Assembly: GCF_025499515.1 (NCBI RefSeq)
Contig: NZ_JAMKFA010000012.1
Span: forward strand, 176,719 to 240,718
Source of the DNA: Flavobacterium odoriferum
GTDB taxonomy: Bacteria; Bacteroidota; Bacteroidia; Flavobacteriales; Flavobacteriaceae
Direction: 5' to 3'
Length of the DNA stretch: 64,000 nt
The position numbers and the translations under genes were made by a program. Below are positions 63,764 through 64,000 of the stretch, one piece after another (within the stretch, counting starts at the first letter, position 1; the number at the start of each line of letters is the position of its first letter). The notes under the pieces were generated by a model. It did not search any database and was not told the DNA's origin. It was given only the letters and a program-made list of their open reading frames with translations.

Positions 63764-63801
63764 AACAAAAAAGCACTTCAGTTGAAGTGCTTTTTTGTTT
63801 T
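63762..63801. terminator. Long terminator between murF and tRNA-Val
   Basis: The 18-bp stem 63762-63779 pairs with 63784-63801 (ends CACTTC / GAAGTG) around a 4-base loop, with A and T tracts at both ends. It overlaps the murF stop and stops one base before the tRNA 3' end, so it can serve both strands. Confidence 0.9.
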
Positions 63802-63802
63802 G

Positions 63803-63877
63803 TGGGCGATGAGGGGTTCGAACCCCCGACCCCCTCGGTGTAAACGAGGTGCTCTGAACCAGCTGAGCTAATCGCCC
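63803..63877 (-). tRNA. tRNA-Val (anticodon TAC)
   Basis: Minus-strand tRNA of 75 nt without an encoded CCA. The acceptor stem GGGCGAT pairs with ATCGCCC, the D-arm has GCTC/GAGC, the anticodon stem CCTCG/CGAGG encloses TTTACAC with anticodon TAC (reads GTA), and the T-arm has GGGGG TTCGAAC CCCTC. The discriminator base is A. A consensus promoter lies 33 bp upstream. Confidence 0.96.
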
Positions 63878-63909
63878 CAATAAATTGCTTTACTTTCTTA
63901 ATGCGAGTG

Positions 63910-63939
63910 CAAATATACACTGAATATTTGTTTTTGCAA
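63910..63939 (-). promoter_or_regulatory. Promoter of tRNA-Val
   Basis: On the minus strand TTG (63937-63939), exactly 19 bp, TATATTTG (63910-63917, exact TAnnTTTG). It is a perfect -33/-7 pair upstream of the tRNA. Confidence 0.85.
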
Positions 63940-63956
63940 GTCTTTTCTAAAAAAAA

Positions 63957-64000
63957 TTACACAATTTCTGCTACTACAAATGTGCTTCCTCCAATATAAA
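63957..64000 (-). CDS. C-terminal tail of an unidentified gene (cut by window edge)
   Basis: The last 13 codons and a TAA stop (63957-63959) are readable on the minus strand, ending YIGGSTFVVAEIV. Too short to identify. Its position just upstream of the tRNA promoter is consistent with a real gene end. Confidence 0.4.
   Translation of the reverse strand, partial: YIGGSTFVVAEIV

Noticed and set aside
63714..63920. Apparent minus-strand reading frame over the tRNA-Val region
   Set aside because: It is the translated tRNA and terminator; products of this kind are a known annotation artefact.

Overview
The window reads as chromosomal backbone of a member of the Flavobacteriaceae, most likely Flavobacterium or a close relative. 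The base composition is AT-rich. Promoters carry the Bacteroidetes -33/-7 elements (TTG or TTTG, about 19 bp, TAnnTTTG), and I saw no strong Shine-Dalgarno sites upstream of the genes I examined. Lineage-specific genes are present: gldJ, porU and porV of the type IX secretion system (T9SS), an S46 dipeptidyl-peptidase, and SusC-type plug/carboxypeptidase-regulatory modules. No rRNA, insertion sequence, prophage, integrase or CRISPR array was seen. One tRNA-Val lies near the right edge, and both edges cut a gene (fusA on the left, a 13-codon tail on the right).

Layout. 1-2.7 kb: the rpsL-rpsG-fusA translation operon. 2.8-9.5 kb: an Omp85-like barrel, rlmB, a rhomboid protease, rarA, a YjjG-type HAD phosphatase and small unknowns. 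9.5-11.9 kb: a three-gene ABC cassette (ATPase, FtsX-like permease with a His-rich loop, exported Cys-containing protein), a candidate metal transporter. 12-17 kb: an exported Mn-type superoxide dismutase with an extra helical domain, radC, a DUF1287 lipoprotein, mpl and a TPR protein. 17-24.7 kb: a giant alpha-2-macroglobulin with an embedded SusC-type plug, followed by a carboxypeptidase-regulatory partner. 24.8-33.2 kb: an S46 peptidase, obgE, a CNNM/CorC protein, adk, hpt, purK and purE. 33.3-39.5 kb: an M3 peptidase, a HEPN-like gene, a GbsR/MarR regulator with a TIGR01777 oxidoreductase and paired small membrane proteins, and a UbiA-like protein. 39.6-47.3 kb: gcvP, a group III truncated globin, a KAS III, a methyltransferase, a GT2 and MlaE/MlaF. 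47.3-52 kb, minus strand: M28 peptidase, SDR, BRO-N protein, SprT-like, a small membrane protein with a COX1-like heme motif, and manC. 52-55.3 kb: pdhA-pdhC and cdd. 55.3-62.4 kb: porU-porV (T9SS) divergent from gldJ. 62.5-64 kb: murF and tRNA-Val.

How the genes work together. Most are housekeeping: translation, nucleotide metabolism (adk, hpt, purK, purE, cdd), cell wall synthesis and recycling (mpl, murF, DUF1287), central carbon and one-carbon flux (pdhA/pdhC, gcvP), and envelope secretion and gliding (porU, porV, gldJ). The less expected content is the His-rich ABC cassette, the A2M-plug fusion, the SOD fusion, the small protein with the HDTYxVIxHxH motif, and a family of mostly heptanucleotide tandem and inverted repeats between genes, one of which lies in frame inside the pdhC linker.
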